The notes below the pieces were generated by a model. The model was given only the letters and a program-made list of their open reading frames with translations, searched no databases and was not told the origin of the DNA. From assembly GCA_936440205.1 (NCBI GenBank), contig OW387146.1:29636458-29700457 (forward strand): a DNA stretch of 64,000 bases. The letters run 5' to 3'. Made by a program: the position numbers and the translations under genes. Origin of the DNA: Lepidonotus clava (Eukaryota > Annelida > Polychaeta > Phyllodocida > Polynoidae). How positions within the stretch are numbered: the first letter of the stretch is position 1; each line of letters starts with the position of its first letter. This document shows positions 63,536-64,000 of this stretch, piece after piece.

Positions 63536-63593
63536 CTGAGATATGCGGACACTTTTGTCCCAGCAAACGTTACTGAACGGTCTATGAAATTTG

Positions 63594-63599
63594 AATAAA
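63594..63599 (+). terminator. polyadenylation signal of the receptor
   Basis: AATAAA 59 bp after the stop codon; no other AATAAA closer. The remaining sequence to 64000 is AT-rich and shows no gene. Confidence 0.7.
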
Positions 63600-64000
63600 A
63601 ACAATTATGGACTGACAATATAAATAAGGATTGCTTTTTCTAAGAACCTCAAAATGGTTTCAAATAGATCAATATCTGCGAGGGTTTTTGGTCATTAGAG
63701 TAAGTATGAAGCTTACTAGATCTAATTCAAAATAACATTTAGCTAGTCAACAGCACCGCGTTACTGTAACTAGGGTAGTCGATGTTTTTGTCCTTATAAA
63801 TGCTTATCTGTGCAGACAATGGCACTCCAGCAAGCACCATATACCTAGTATCAAAATGCAGTGAACAAACTTAACACTTACAAACCCCATACCCACTATA
63901 GCGGCCGAATTGTGGACACTAGAATAAACTGATTCTTCCAAAATAACGTCAGAATTTAGCACCAATTTAGATCAAAATGTGTAGATAACAATATGATAAA

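Noticed and set aside
62621-62914. Extension of the last receptor exon upstream to 62621.
   Set aside because: A good acceptor (TTTGTCCTCAG) at 62914 restores phase with exon 37; the upstream part has non-coding character.
63524-63535. Possible PDZ-binding end (TQHV) like the QTEV of BAI receptors.
   Set aside because: The residue at position -2 is Gln, not Ser/Thr, so it does not fit a class I ligand.

Overview
The window is animal nuclear DNA. It has GC-rich coding exons separated by AT-rich introns, GT-AG splicing throughout, TATA/Kozak-type starts, tRNA-derived SINE remains, several foldback/MITE families and EnSpm-type DNA transposons. The receptor type (thrombospondin repeats, HRM and GAIN/GPS-like regions, 7TM) and the general look of the introns (many copies of a TAGGCCTA-like word, G-run 'GGGGCGGATCC' repeats) suggest a marine invertebrate, most likely a non-vertebrate deuterostome such as an echinoderm, hemichordate or amphioxus. 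The sequence alone does not settle which.

Host gene. One plus-strand gene fills the window. I could trace 38 exons from 2649 (ATG plus signal peptide) to 63535 (stop, AATAAA at 63594). Every junction keeps phase, and the exons sum to 5856 nt, about 1951 residues. The order is signal peptide, NIDO domain (exons 2-5), twelve TSP1 repeats (exons 6-18), HRM domain (exons 19-20), a GAIN-like region with a pentaarginine site (exons 21-27), a degenerate GPS (exons 28-29), seven membrane segments (exons 30-37) and a Lys/Glu-rich tail (exon 38). It is an adhesion GPCR resembling the BAI/ADGRB group in its TSP1-HRM-GAIN-7TM core, but with an N-terminal NIDO domain and many more TSP1 repeats.

Giant mobile element. 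Intron 11 (16954-40130) holds a 20,975-bp transposon at 17988-38962. It has about 341-bp terminal inverted repeats beginning CACGGG, a perfect AAA/AAA 3-bp target duplication, and an animal EnSpm/CACTA (Tnp2-like) transposase. It also carries a 620-residue baculovirus-F/errantivirus-like envelope glycoprotein, two minus-strand single-pass membrane proteins that look like distant paralogues, a spliced 473-residue Ser/Thr/Pro-rich coiled-coil protein and a spliced PHD-finger-like protein. The inverted repeats are about 97-98% identical by eye, so the insertion is recent. Apart from about one apparent break in the transposase it looks whole. I saw no reverse transcriptase, capsid or DNA polymerase. 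An envelope-bearing EnSpm element of this size is the outstanding find here. It seems to have landed inside a smaller CACTG-ended element.

Other structure. Several splice sites of the host gene are the seed of local tandem arrays: donors of exons 5, 9, 20 (a roughly 430-bp GTGA array) and 21, and the acceptor of exon 29. There are also a foldback element whose arms are minisatellites (43559-44220), a TIR element with a G-rich core (46773-47611), a TTAA-flanked MITE (7704-8218) and a dispersed repeat that sits just upstream of two TSP1 exons.
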